This document shows, one piece after another, positions 17,496 through 25,725 of a DNA stretch of 64,000 nt. Below the pieces are notes generated by a model, which saw only the letters and a list, made by a program, of their open reading frames with translations, ran no database searches and was not told the origin of the DNA. Source of the stretch: UBA1563 sp037440065 (GTDB lineage Bacteria; Bacteroidota; Ignavibacteria; Ignavibacteriales; Ignavibacteriaceae); assembly GCA_037440065.1 (NCBI GenBank), contig JBBIUV010000015.1, positions 806,001 to 870,000 on the forward strand, given 5' to 3'. Position 1 is the first letter of the stretch; each line of letters starts with the position of its first letter. The translations under genes and the position numbers were made by a program.

Positions 17496-18659
17496 TTGAA
17501 AAATAGTTACGATGTAGTAGTGGTTGGTGCGGGTCCCGCAGGTTCAATAGCGGCTCGAACCGCTGCAGAAAATGGAATTTCCGTACTCTTGCTTGAAAAA
17601 GATAGGGATGTCGGCTACCCGGTACGTTGCGGGGAGGCGGTTTCCAAGAAGGGAATAGAAGAATTTATTCCGTCAGATGAAAAATGGATTGCCTCAAAGA
17701 TTTCAAAATTTTCCTTTGTAGCTCCGAACGAATCTGAAGTTACACTTGAGTATAGTGATGCTGTATATGTTTTAGAACGCCGATTATTTGATTATGAACT
17801 TGCCCGTACTGCTGCCGATGCTGGAGTGGATATTATGACACGTACGTATGTTAACGGTTTATTGATTGAAGATGGAAAAGTCTGTGGAGTAAAATATGAA
17901 TTTAAGGGGGAACAAAAAGAAGTACTAGCGAAAATTGTTATAGCTGCCGATGGTGTAGAATCGCGCGTTGGGAGATGGGCGGGGATACCAACTCACGTTG
18001 ATTTTCGTGAAATGGAAAGTGCCGTGCAGGTTACTGCTGCAAATATTCCGGTCAATCAAGATACTTTATATTTCTATTTTGGAATTGATGTTTCTCCATC
18101 AGGTTATCTTTGGATTTTTCCGAAAGGAAATAACAAAGCAAACATTGGTCTTGGAATAAGCGGTTCAATCGGAAAGAAAAAATCAGCGTTATCCTACCTG
18201 GATGATTTTTTGCAAAAACATTATCCAGAAGCTCCGATATTAACGAGAATTGCCGGAGGAGTTCCTTGTGGACTAACGTTGGATAAAATCTCAGCACCTG
18301 GAATTATGCTGGTCGGTGATGCAGCAAGACAAGTTAATCCTTTAAGTGGCGGCGGAATTACGAGCGGGATGATCGGTGGAAGTATTGCAGGCAAAATTGC
18401 TGCCGAAGCAATTAAAACAAATAAGTTAGATCATATTTTATCTTACGATAAAGCATGGAATGATCGACTTGGGAAACGACATCTTATTTACAATAGAATA
18501 AAAGAAGGGATTTACAATTTCCCGGATGAAAAATTTAATGACATAGCAGATGCGTTTCTAAAAATTCCCACTGATAAAAGAACTCTTGGAGCGCTGTTTA
18601 GAACGGCTTTGTGGAATAAACCTTCGTTGTTAATAGACGTAGCCAAAGTATTTATATAA
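17496..18659 (+). CDS. Geranylgeranyl-reductase-family FAD-dependent oxidoreductase
   Basis: The flavoprotein starts with the FAD motif DVVVVGAGPAGSIAA, then YPVRCGEAVSKKG as in archaeal geranylgeranyl reductases, the substrate-side phrase GYLWIFPKGNNKANIG, and the second FAD motif GDAARQVNPLSGGGITSGM. The family saturates double bonds of prenyl chains in chlorophyll, quinones or archaeal lipids. The frame extends to a TTG at 17466, but the TTG at 17496 puts the FAD motif at the N-terminus and avoids a promoter-like element, giving 387 residues. Ferredoxin and methyltransferase genes nearby suggest quinone or lipid-tail modification. Other FAD hydroxylase-like roles remain possible. Confidence 0.85.
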   Translation: MKNSYDVVVVGAGPAGSIAARTAAENGISVLLLEKDRDVGYPVRCGEAVSKKGIEEFIPSDEKWIASKISKFSFVAPNESEVTLEYSDAVYVLERRLFDYELARTAADAGVDIMTRTYVNGLLIEDGKVCGVKYEFKGEQKEVLAKIVIAADGVESRVGRWAGIPTHVDFREMESAVQVTAANIPVNQDTLYFYFGIDVSPSGYLWIFPKGNNKANIGLGISGSIGKKKSALSYLDDFLQKHYPEAPILTRIAGGVPCGLTLDKISAPGIMLVGDAARQVNPLSGGGITSGMIGGSIAGKIAAEAIKTNKLDHILSYDKAWNDRLGKRHLIYNRIKEGIYNFPDEKFNDIADAFLKIPTDKRTLGALFRTALWNKPSLLIDVAKVFI

Positions 18660-18698
18660 TGTAATTTGATATCTGCGATTAAGATTGCAGAACCTTAC

Positions 18699-20999
18699 CT
18701 AAAACTCTAAACTCACTCCTATGGTTGGAAGTAAACCGATCGATTGGTTTTTTATCGCTTTCTTTTCGCGACGATCCCATCTGATATACCCACCGTTTTT
18801 ATTGTTATAAATATTTTGTATATCGATATAAGTTATCAAAGTTAAGTGATCAAAGAACCAGCGCTTGTCAACTCGTATATCCAAACTATGTAATGGTGCT
18901 AACCTTTCTGAATTATAATTTGCGATACTTTGCGTTCCATCAAGATTGAATGGGGTTGTAGGTTTTCCGGAGGCATAACGGAATTTAAAACTCGCTTCGT
19001 AGTTATTGTTAAAAATGAAACCTCCACTAATGTTAAAAATCCAGCGTTGATCAAAGCTCCCATAACGTTCTACACCATCAAGTGGGATGAATTTGGATTC
19101 ATTATAAGTGATACTCAATATTCCATAGTGAGGAATATCGGAGGATTTTTTTTGAAGCGAAATTTCAATTCCCCGGGAAAATCCTTTTCCAGCACTAACT
19201 AACGGTTCTAAACCGAAAGCAGAAAAATTATCTTCTGAACCAGCGAAACCTGCACCGGTGTTGGCTAAACTTAAGTAAGGACGAATTAAACTTGTCGGAT
19301 AATTCGAATATGCTTTGTAATAACATTCGTTTTTAAATAACAGATCTTCTTTAATTCTATGATCAAATCCTAAAACAAATTGACTTACCCGAATTGCTTT
19401 TAAATTCTTATTCGAAGGATTACCACTTAACCAAATGTAAGAAGGAAATTGATTGAATATCCCTGAACTAAAATTTATGTTTGTTATGGGGGTTAACATA
19501 TATGAAATTGAGAATCTTGGACTAACGTATTGTTTTGTAGTAAGTGCATTAAAATAATCAAACCGTAAACCTGCATTTGCAATAAACCTTTGGAGGAACA
19601 TTTGATTCCAGTTTACATACGAAGCGTATTTATAATACCTCTTGCCGGTTACGACCGAATTAAGTGGTAAAGTTTCTCCGAAAGTGGTTTGAAATGGAGG
19701 AAAGAAAATATCTGCGCCGAACTTAATCAATTTAGCTTCTGCCCCAAAATTGAGTTCAGTGAGTTTGCTGATCTTGTAAATAAGATCAAGCTTTATAATA
19801 TTTTCTCCCTCTCTAGATTTGTTTAGAAAAATTGGATTCAAAAGAGAATCTTGTTGGGAGGTATTATAATCAACAAAATTTCTGCTAAGAGAAATTGTAT
19901 AAAAACCTTCGGCAAATAAATGTTTAAATTGAAGGGCAGTTGCATATTGTGTTTGGTCGCTTCCTAATACGGTTGAATTATCGTAGCGTTTCTCCTCAGT
20001 GTCGTTAAAGAACTTTACATTATCAAAAGCGCCCACAAAGAGAAACGAGAGAAAACATTTCGAGTTTATGGCAACATTATATTTTGATAGTACATCATAA
20101 TATTCGGGAACAAAACCAAAACCAGCCGCTTTGAAAATAAAATCAAGATAACTTCTTCTTGCGGAAAAGAGGAATGATGAATTTTGTGCAAGCGGACCCT
20201 CCAAATTTAATCCAAATTGAGAAGCAGAGATAGTTGCCTTCCCTCCCAATTTATCTTTTCTCCCTTCTTTTAAATTAATTTGCAACACTGATGAAAGTTT
20301 GTCTCCGTAAAGCACGGGAAAACCTCCCGTAGAAAAAGTGGTTTCATTTACAAAATCAAGATTTATAAAACTCAATGGACCTCCGGTTGCACCTTGCGTT
20401 CCAAAGTGATTAATATTTGGAACCGGGATTCCGTCAATAAAGTAAAGGTTTTCCGAGGGGGCACCACCTCGAACAATTAAATCATTTCTACCAGCATCGG
20501 CTTGTGCAACTCCGGGAAGTATAGAGAGAGCACGTATAACATCCTCAAAACCGCCCGGAGCGCGCCGTATCTCTTCATAACTTAATGTTGCGATACTGTT
20601 TGTCTCAAACGGATCTTTTACAAAATAATCCGAGGTGATCGTCACTCCTTCAAGCTCAAGGAGTGATTCTTTCAATGCAAAAACTATTTCCGAAGGTTTT
20701 GATGTGTTGATGGTGAGATCGGTTTTTGTTTCTGAAATATATCCGATTGCCGAAACTCTCACTTGATAAGTTCTGGGAGGTAAGTTTTTAAATACAAAAT
20801 TTCCGTCAATATCTGACTGAGTTCCTTGATCAGAATTCAACAACTGCACCGATGCAAAGGGAACTGGGTGATTTGTAGAGTGATCAAAAACTCTACCCAT
20901 TAGTACACCGGCAGATTCTTGTGCTTCCAAGAAAACACTTAACAAATAAATAAGCAGAAAAAAACTTACATTTTTCATAAGTACCTTAAAATCTTTCAT
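18699..20999 (-). CDS. TonB-dependent receptor with carboxypeptidase-regulatory-like domain
   Basis: The 766-residue outer-membrane protein has a signal peptide, then a ~90-residue carboxypeptidase-regulatory-like domain (GVLMGRVFDHSTNHPVPFAS, ending PSEIVFALKESL), a plug domain with the characteristic IRALSILPGVAQ and DLIVRGGAPSENLYFIDGIP, and a 22-strand-type barrel ending in LLPTIGVSLEF. Such receptors import ligands using TonB energy. No SusD partner, lipoprotein or substrate enzyme is adjacent, so it is an orphan. A start at 20978 (MKNVSFF) also gives a good signal peptide; both have purine-rich stretches upstream. Ligand unknown. Confidence 0.9.
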   Translation of the reverse strand: MKDFKVLMKNVSFFLLIYLLSVFLEAQESAGVLMGRVFDHSTNHPVPFASVQLLNSDQGTQSDIDGNFVFKNLPPRTYQVRVSAIGYISETKTDLTINTSKPSEIVFALKESLLELEGVTITSDYFVKDPFETNSIATLSYEEIRRAPGGFEDVIRALSILPGVAQADAGRNDLIVRGGAPSENLYFIDGIPVPNINHFGTQGATGGPLSFINLDFVNETTFSTGGFPVLYGDKLSSVLQINLKEGRKDKLGGKATISASQFGLNLEGPLAQNSSFLFSARRSYLDFIFKAAGFGFVPEYYDVLSKYNVAINSKCFLSFLFVGAFDNVKFFNDTEEKRYDNSTVLGSDQTQYATALQFKHLFAEGFYTISLSRNFVDYNTSQQDSLLNPIFLNKSREGENIIKLDLIYKISKLTELNFGAEAKLIKFGADIFFPPFQTTFGETLPLNSVVTGKRYYKYASYVNWNQMFLQRFIANAGLRFDYFNALTTKQYVSPRFSISYMLTPITNINFSSGIFNQFPSYIWLSGNPSNKNLKAIRVSQFVLGFDHRIKEDLLFKNECYYKAYSNYPTSLIRPYLSLANTGAGFAGSEDNFSAFGLEPLVSAGKGFSRGIEISLQKKSSDIPHYGILSITYNESKFIPLDGVERYGSFDQRWIFNISGGFIFNNNYEASFKFRYASGKPTTPFNLDGTQSIANYNSERLAPLHSLDIRVDKRWFFDHLTLITYIDIQNIYNNKNGGYIRWDRREKKAIKNQSIGLLPTIGVSLEF

Positions 21000-21046
21000 A
21001 ACTCAACCCCCTAACTTGCAAAAAAGTTTCACCTTTCTGAAGAATG

Positions 21047-21077
21047 TTCGCTAATTCATTCAAGATTTGTATATTTG
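21047..21077 (+). promoter_or_regulatory. Probable promoter of the sensor kinase gene
   Basis: TATATTTG matches the -7 consensus; twenty bases upstream is TTC instead of TTG. It lies about 33 bases before the TTG start at 21110. The imperfect -33 lowers confidence. Confidence 0.5.
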
Positions 21078-21109
21078 ACAAAAGATTATTCAATTAAAGA
21101 TAGAGCACC

Positions 21110-22618
21110 TTGGAAGAAATACTCAGTAAAGAAAATCATCTACACGATACAGAAATCGAACTGTACAAAAAAGCTGTGCTTTTGGGAAAAAGTTTTTTTA
21201 TAGTTCACAGAAAGCGAAAGACTCGCGACGAGATTTTTGTAAGTGGCGAAGTTGGCAAAATAGTTGGTTGGACGGAACAACAAGTTATTGACCAAAAAGG
21301 GAAATTGTTCTCTCTTATTCATAGAGATGACGCTGTGCAGATCATAAAAAAAAATAATGATTTCCTATTCTCTAAAAATTCTTCGGTTGAATTTTGTTAC
21401 CGGATTCTTTTCCAGGGAAAGACGGAAAAGTGGATAAAAGAACGAGTTACGGTTGAAAGGAATAAAAAGGGGAGTGTCACATGTTCTTTCTCACTATTTA
21501 CCGACGTAACTGAATTCTACACTCAAATTGTGGATTTACGAAAATCTGAAAACGATTTGCGCGAAACGTGTGAAGGGAAAGATAAATTTATCAATATTCT
21601 TTCTCACGACTTGCGCGCTCCATTTACAAGTATTCTTGGTTTTGCTGAAATTTTGATCAACGAACCTAATCTACCTTTAAAAGATAAAAATGAATATCTT
21701 AACTACATCTTAGAAGCTTCTCAAAATCAACTTGAGTTTATTAATTATTTGCTCGATTGGTCCAGACTGCGCACCGGTTCTCTTAAAATTGAACCGCAGC
21801 GTTTAAAAATTACGGGACTGATTTATAATTGTGTTTCCACACTTACGGGTAACGCGATGAGGAAGGGGATTGATATTAAAGTTGTTGCCTCCGAAAATCT
21901 CTTTGTTCAAGCCGATGAAAGATTACTAAAGCAAGTGCTCTTAAATCTTTTAACCAATGCAATAAAATTTTCTTACGATAACTCATCGATTGAAATTACC
22001 GCTGAAGAGTTTAACGAAAAACAAGTTGAATTTATAGTTAGAGATTCAGGTGTTGGACTATCAAGCGAAGAGCAACAGAAAATTTTTTCTATCGAATCCT
22101 CTTTTTCAAATCTTGGGACTAAAGGAGAAACCGGAACGGGACTCGGTTTAGCGTTGGTAAGAGAAATTGTTGAAAAACATGGTGGAGAAATTTGGTTATA
22201 CTCAGAAGAGGGAAAAGGAACTGAATTCCATTTTACCTTACCACTTCCTTCTAACCGAATTTTAGTTGTTGGAAATGAAAATAGTACAAATAAACAGCTA
22301 GATACAATCCTTCAAAATAATTTCGATGAGTTTGAAATCATTCATGCCGAAAATGGGTACGCAGCGTTAAGTATTATTTCGGACAAGATTCCAACACTCG
22401 TGCTTGCAAATCATCAAATGCCGTTAATGACCGGCTTACAGTTTATCGAATCAACTAAAAAAGAAACCATCACCCTACAATTCCCGACAATTATAATGCT
22501 TCATTCAACCGAGTTGGATCAGAGACAAGCATATATTTTACAGGGAGTTAAACATTTTCTTCATCTCCCTTTGCAGGAAGAAGAACTTTTGTATACATTA
22601 AAATCGACCTTAAATTGA
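21110..22618 (+). CDS. Sensor histidine kinase with PAS domain and degenerate receiver
   Basis: Cytoplasmic, 502 residues, TTG start. A PAS-like sensor spans ~15-135 (GKIVGWTEQQVI, FSLIHRDDA). The dimerisation helix has the phosphoacceptor His166 in INILSHDLRAPF. The ATPase domain has the N box (NLLTNAIKFS), G1 (RDSGVGLSSEE) and G2 (GTGLGLALVREIVEKHGG). The C-terminal ~120 residues have a receiver fold, but the phosphoacceptor Asp is Asn434 (ANHQMP), the acidic pair is Gly388-Asn389, and the conserved Thr and Lys are also replaced, so it cannot be phosphorylated normally. It is probably a docking or regulatory module. No partner response regulator is nearby; a NusG paralog follows after 45 bases. 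Confidence 0.93.
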   Translation: MEEILSKENHLHDTEIELYKKAVLLGKSFFIVHRKRKTRDEIFVSGEVGKIVGWTEQQVIDQKGKLFSLIHRDDAVQIIKKNNDFLFSKNSSVEFCYRILFQGKTEKWIKERVTVERNKKGSVTCSFSLFTDVTEFYTQIVDLRKSENDLRETCEGKDKFINILSHDLRAPFTSILGFAEILINEPNLPLKDKNEYLNYILEASQNQLEFINYLLDWSRLRTGSLKIEPQRLKITGLIYNCVSTLTGNAMRKGIDIKVVASENLFVQADERLLKQVLLNLLTNAIKFSYDNSSIEITAEEFNEKQVEFIVRDSGVGLSSEEQQKIFSIESSFSNLGTKGETGTGLGLALVREIVEKHGGEIWLYSEEGKGTEFHFTLPLPSNRILVVGNENSTNKQLDTILQNNFDEFEIIHAENGYAALSIISDKIPTLVLANHQMPLMTGLQFIESTKKETITLQFPTIIMLHSTELDQRQAYILQGVKHFLHLPLQEEELLYTLKSTLN

Positions 22619-22663
22619 TTTTCATTTTTAAATTTATAAGTAAGTTTATTCGGTAAAGATTGT

Positions 22664-23206
22664 ATGGAATTTTCAGTTGAGAATAAATTCTGGTTTGCGT
22701 TGTACACAAAACCAAGACATGAATTTAAAGCCGAACTTCAACTTAAAGCAGCTGGTATTGAAGTTTATTTACCCAAAATTACCAGGTTAAAGCAGTGGAG
22801 TGACCGGAAGAAAAAAGTAACCGAACCACTTCTCAATAGTTATATTTTTATCCATGGTTCTGAAAAAGAACGGTTACTTGCTCTTGAAGAAGAAGCAATT
22901 GTCCGTTGTGTTTTTGATTGTGGCAGACCGGCGAAAATTCCGGATGATCAAATGCAAAATTTTATTGATTTTATTAAAGATGAAGAAGATTATTTTGTTA
23001 TCAATGGAATTGTTAAAGGTGCCAAAGTGCTGATCAAAGATGGGCCGTTTAGCGGAGTAGTCGGTGTGGTAGAGGAAGAACCGTGCGGCAAAACTGTTTC
23101 TGTATCGATCGAATTGCTAAACCGTACCGTTGTTGCAAGATTGAACGAAACGGCTAAACTAAAAGTCCTCTCATCAATAAAGGAAATTAATGCAGATGCA
23201 GACTGA
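22664..23206 (+). CDS. NusG paralog (UpxY/LoaP-like transcription elongation factor)
   Basis: The product has 180 residues. An N-terminal NGN-type domain begins FWFALYTKPRHEFKAELQLKA, the form seen in NusG paralogs such as UpxY of Bacteroides, with VYLPKITRLKQWSDRKKK and SYIFIHGSEKERLLAL. The C-terminal KOW domain carries KVLIKDGPFSGVVGVVEEE. Such specialised factors bind RNA polymerase and stop premature termination in a linked long operon, often for capsule or secondary metabolites. No such operon is next to it: it overlaps by 17 bases a nuclease-like gene. Being the housekeeping NusG is unlikely, since secE/rpl genes are absent. Confidence 0.85.
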   Translation: MEFSVENKFWFALYTKPRHEFKAELQLKAAGIEVYLPKITRLKQWSDRKKKVTEPLLNSYIFIHGSEKERLLALEEEAIVRCVFDCGRPAKIPDDQMQNFIDFIKDEEDYFVINGIVKGAKVLIKDGPFSGVVGVVEEEPCGKTVSVSIELLNRTVVARLNETAKLKVLSSIKEINADAD

Positions 23207-24152
23207 TTTAGCATTGTTAAAAAAAGGAGAAAGTGTTGATCATTTTTTAATGATTAAAAAAAGTGAATTAAAACAAACGAAAACGAATAAGTCTTTTGTT
23301 AGTCTGGAACTTGGAGACAAAAGCACTTCATTCCCGGCTAATTTGTGGGATAATTTTAATTCAATACTTTCCGAATTAGTCATCGGTGCCATAGTTAAAG
23401 TTGAAGGAGTGATAGAGGAATATCAAAATGCTCCCCAGATTAAAATCGAAAACATTCGACTTCCAAAACCTTCGGAAAATATGTCTCCCGATTTTTTCCT
23501 TCCGAAGTCAAATAGAAATCTTGATGAGATGAAAAGTGAGTTCAGGGTTTTTATTTCGGAAATTGAAAATTCAAATTTGAAAAACCTTTTGACTTTACTT
23601 TTCGACGATAAAAATTTTGAAAAATTTTCAAAAGCTCCCGCCGGAAAACAATGGCACCACGCCTATCTGCACGGATTGTTGGAACATACTTTAGAAATTG
23701 TTAAAATTTGTAAATTAATTGCAACATTCCATAAAGAAATAAATCGCGACTTGCTTGTTGCGGGAGCAATGCTGCATGATTATGGAAAGATTTATGAACT
23801 TGTTTTCGATTCGACATTTGATTATTCAGACAAAGGCAAATTGCTCGGACACATTGTACTAGCTTCAATTAAAGTGAACGAGGCAATTAATGAAATTTCC
23901 GGTTTCCCGGAAGAGTTGAAGAATCAACTTCTTCACTTAATTCTAAGTCATCAAGGGAAATTGGAAAATGCTTCTCCGGTTGTCCCAAGAACTTTGGAAG
24001 CAATCGCACTTTATCATGCCGATGAACTAAGCGCCCAAACAAATGCGTATAAAAGCGCTATCATCAATGACCTGAATGCTCAATCTGATTGGACAAAATA
24101 TATTTATCTGATCTCGACCCAGTTATATAAAAAAGAAGTCAATAACCAATAA
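23190..24152 (+). CDS. HD-domain/OB-fold 3'-5' exonuclease-like protein (YhaM family)
   Basis: The 320-residue cytoplasmic protein has an N-terminal OB-fold (ALLKKGESVDHFLMIKKSEL, KVEGVIEEYQNAPQIKI) and a C-terminal HD metal phosphohydrolase domain with HGLLEHTLEIVK, the core LVAGAMLHDYGKIYEL, and HLILSHQGKLE. YhaM-family enzymes degrade RNA or DNA 3'-5'. AAAGGAAA upstream of the ATG lies at proper distance and inside the NusG-paralog gene, whose last 17 bases overlap this start, so the two proteins are produced coupled. An elongation factor tied to a nuclease suggests a joint RNA-related task, but this is inference. Confidence 0.88.
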   Translation: MQMQTDLALLKKGESVDHFLMIKKSELKQTKTNKSFVSLELGDKSTSFPANLWDNFNSILSELVIGAIVKVEGVIEEYQNAPQIKIENIRLPKPSENMSPDFFLPKSNRNLDEMKSEFRVFISEIENSNLKNLLTLLFDDKNFEKFSKAPAGKQWHHAYLHGLLEHTLEIVKICKLIATFHKEINRDLLVAGAMLHDYGKIYELVFDSTFDYSDKGKLLGHIVLASIKVNEAINEISGFPEELKNQLLHLILSHQGKLENASPVVPRTLEAIALYHADELSAQTNAYKSAIINDLNAQSDWTKYIYLISTQLYKKEVNNQ

Positions 24153-24166
24153 ACAAAGAGGTGTCT

Positions 24167-24949
24167 ATGAAACTGAAACAGTGGTCAATTTTGCTCTTTT
24201 TCTTTTTTTGTTTTTCCTCACTCTCATTTTCTCAAACGGTTGATGAGCTGATTAAAGAAGGTGATGAATATTCTACAAAAGAATTTAATAACCAGAAAGC
24301 GCTTGATACATTTCTTAAAGCAGAAAAATTAGATCCGGACAATTCCGAAGTGCTTTGGAGAATTAGTCGCTCTTATGTTGACATTGCAGAACATATGCCC
24401 GGAAGTTCTGATGATCAAAAAGATGCTCAACTAGTAAAATATCAACTTGCTTCTGATTATGCGGAGAAAGCTGTAAAAGCAGCTCCGAATGCTTCAATCG
24501 GATATCTTCGCAGAGCAATTGCCAAAGGAAGAATCGCTCTCTTTAAAGGCGTTTTTAAAGTTATCGGACTTGTAAACGACGTTAAGAAAGACTGTGAGAA
24601 AGCAATTAAGCTTGGCAACGGTGGAAATGAGATTCAAGCATCTTCACATTACGTTTTGGGAAGATCTCATGCGAAGGTTTGTGAGAAACCTTACTTAGTT
24701 CGCCTTCCGCTTGGTTTAGGATGGGGCGATATGGAGATCTCATTTGCAGAATACAAAAAAGCTATTGAGCTTCGTCCAAATTTTAGAATGTATCATCTCG
24801 ATTACGCAAAAGCGTTGATACAGGAAGATGAATACCAAAAAGCTAAAGAAGAACTTTATAAAATTCCTTACATCAAAGAAGTAGATGAAGATGATGATCT
24901 CTATTTAGTTGAATCCAAAAAATTACTGGAAACAATAAAAAATAAATAA
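24167..24949 (+). CDS. Secreted TPR-repeat protein
   Basis: The signal peptide runs KLKQWSILLFFFFCFSSLSFSQ with a probable cut after SFS or SFSQ. The remaining ~240 residues are helical repeats of TPR type (NNQKALDTFLKAEKLDPDNSEVLWRI, SFAEYKKAIELRPNFRMYHLDY, EDEYQKAKEELYKI). A GTG at 24161 falls inside the AGAGG ribosome site, so the ATG at 24167 is used, giving 260 residues. Likely periplasmic, with a scaffolding or chaperone-like role. It lies in a run of plus-strand genes from 22664 to 27055 with short gaps. Confidence 0.8.
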   Translation: MKLKQWSILLFFFFCFSSLSFSQTVDELIKEGDEYSTKEFNNQKALDTFLKAEKLDPDNSEVLWRISRSYVDIAEHMPGSSDDQKDAQLVKYQLASDYAEKAVKAAPNASIGYLRRAIAKGRIALFKGVFKVIGLVNDVKKDCEKAIKLGNGGNEIQASSHYVLGRSHAKVCEKPYLVRLPLGLGWGDMEISFAEYKKAIELRPNFRMYHLDYAKALIQEDEYQKAKEELYKIPYIKEVDEDDDLYLVESKKLLETIKNK

Positions 24950-24963
24950 AGAAAGTTTTTCCG

Positions 24964-25725
24964 TTGCTTGAACAATTTGAAAAACTAAAGAAAGTTCTTT
25001 CATCCGCTAAGAAAATAGTTTTTTTTACGGGAGCCGGAATTTCCGCAGAAAGCGGAATTCCGACTTTCCGTGGAAAAGACGGCATCTGGAATAAAATGAA
25101 ACCGGAAGAACTTGCAAATTTTAATGCGTTTCTTCGAAATCCCGAAATTGTTTGGGATTGGTACCAGTACCGAAAAAAAATTGTACACGAAGCCTCCCCG
25201 AATCCAGCCCACTTAACCATCGCCGAACTTCAAAATTATTTTGATGAAATTGTTGTTGTTACCCAAAATGTAGATAACTTTCACAGCCGTGCTGGAAGTA
25301 AAATTGTTTATGAACTACACGGAAATATTGAAAAGAATTATTGCATCAATTGCGGTAAGCGATATGATTTTGAAAATATGGTGATTAATGAGAAAATCCC
25401 AAAGTGCGAGTGCGGTGGCTTAATAAGACCTGATATTGTTTGGTTTGGTGAATATTTACCGGAAGAGACTTATTCTTTAAGTGAATATGCAGCCGAAACA
25501 TGTGATATTATGTTTGTAATTGGAACTTCGGTAGTAGTTTATCCTGCCGCCAATATTGCACACATCGCAAAAAGAAATGGAAAATATTTAGTTGAAATTA
25601 ATATTGAACGAACAGAACTTTCCGGAATTGTTAATGTAAGTTTGATAGGCAAAGCTGGGGAGATTCTTCCTCAAATTTTACAACTCGTAAAAGAAGAAAA
25701 ATCAAATGGCAAAAACCAAAATTAA
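24964..25725 (+). CDS. NAD-dependent protein deacylase (sirtuin)
   Basis: Sir2-family motifs are complete: FFTGAGISAESGIPTFRG, VVTQNVDNFHSRAG, ELHGN with the catalytic His119, a zinc-binding CINC and CEC pair, and FVIGTSVVVYPAA. The segment WDWYQYRKK supplies Tyr67 and Arg70 in a Tyr-x-x-Arg arrangement, the feature of class III sirtuins (SIRT5, CobB) that accepts succinyl- or malonyl-lysine. The start is TTG with a poor ribosome site. The 3' end overlaps radA by 20 bases. The symbol cobB is likely but is left out because assignment is by motif only. Confidence 0.93.
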   Translation: MLEQFEKLKKVLSSAKKIVFFTGAGISAESGIPTFRGKDGIWNKMKPEELANFNAFLRNPEIVWDWYQYRKKIVHEASPNPAHLTIAELQNYFDEIVVVTQNVDNFHSRAGSKIVYELHGNIEKNYCINCGKRYDFENMVINEKIPKCECGGLIRPDIVWFGEYLPEETYSLSEYAAETCDIMFVIGTSVVVYPAANIAHIAKRNGKYLVEINIERTELSGIVNVSLIGKAGEILPQILQLVKEEKSNGKNQN

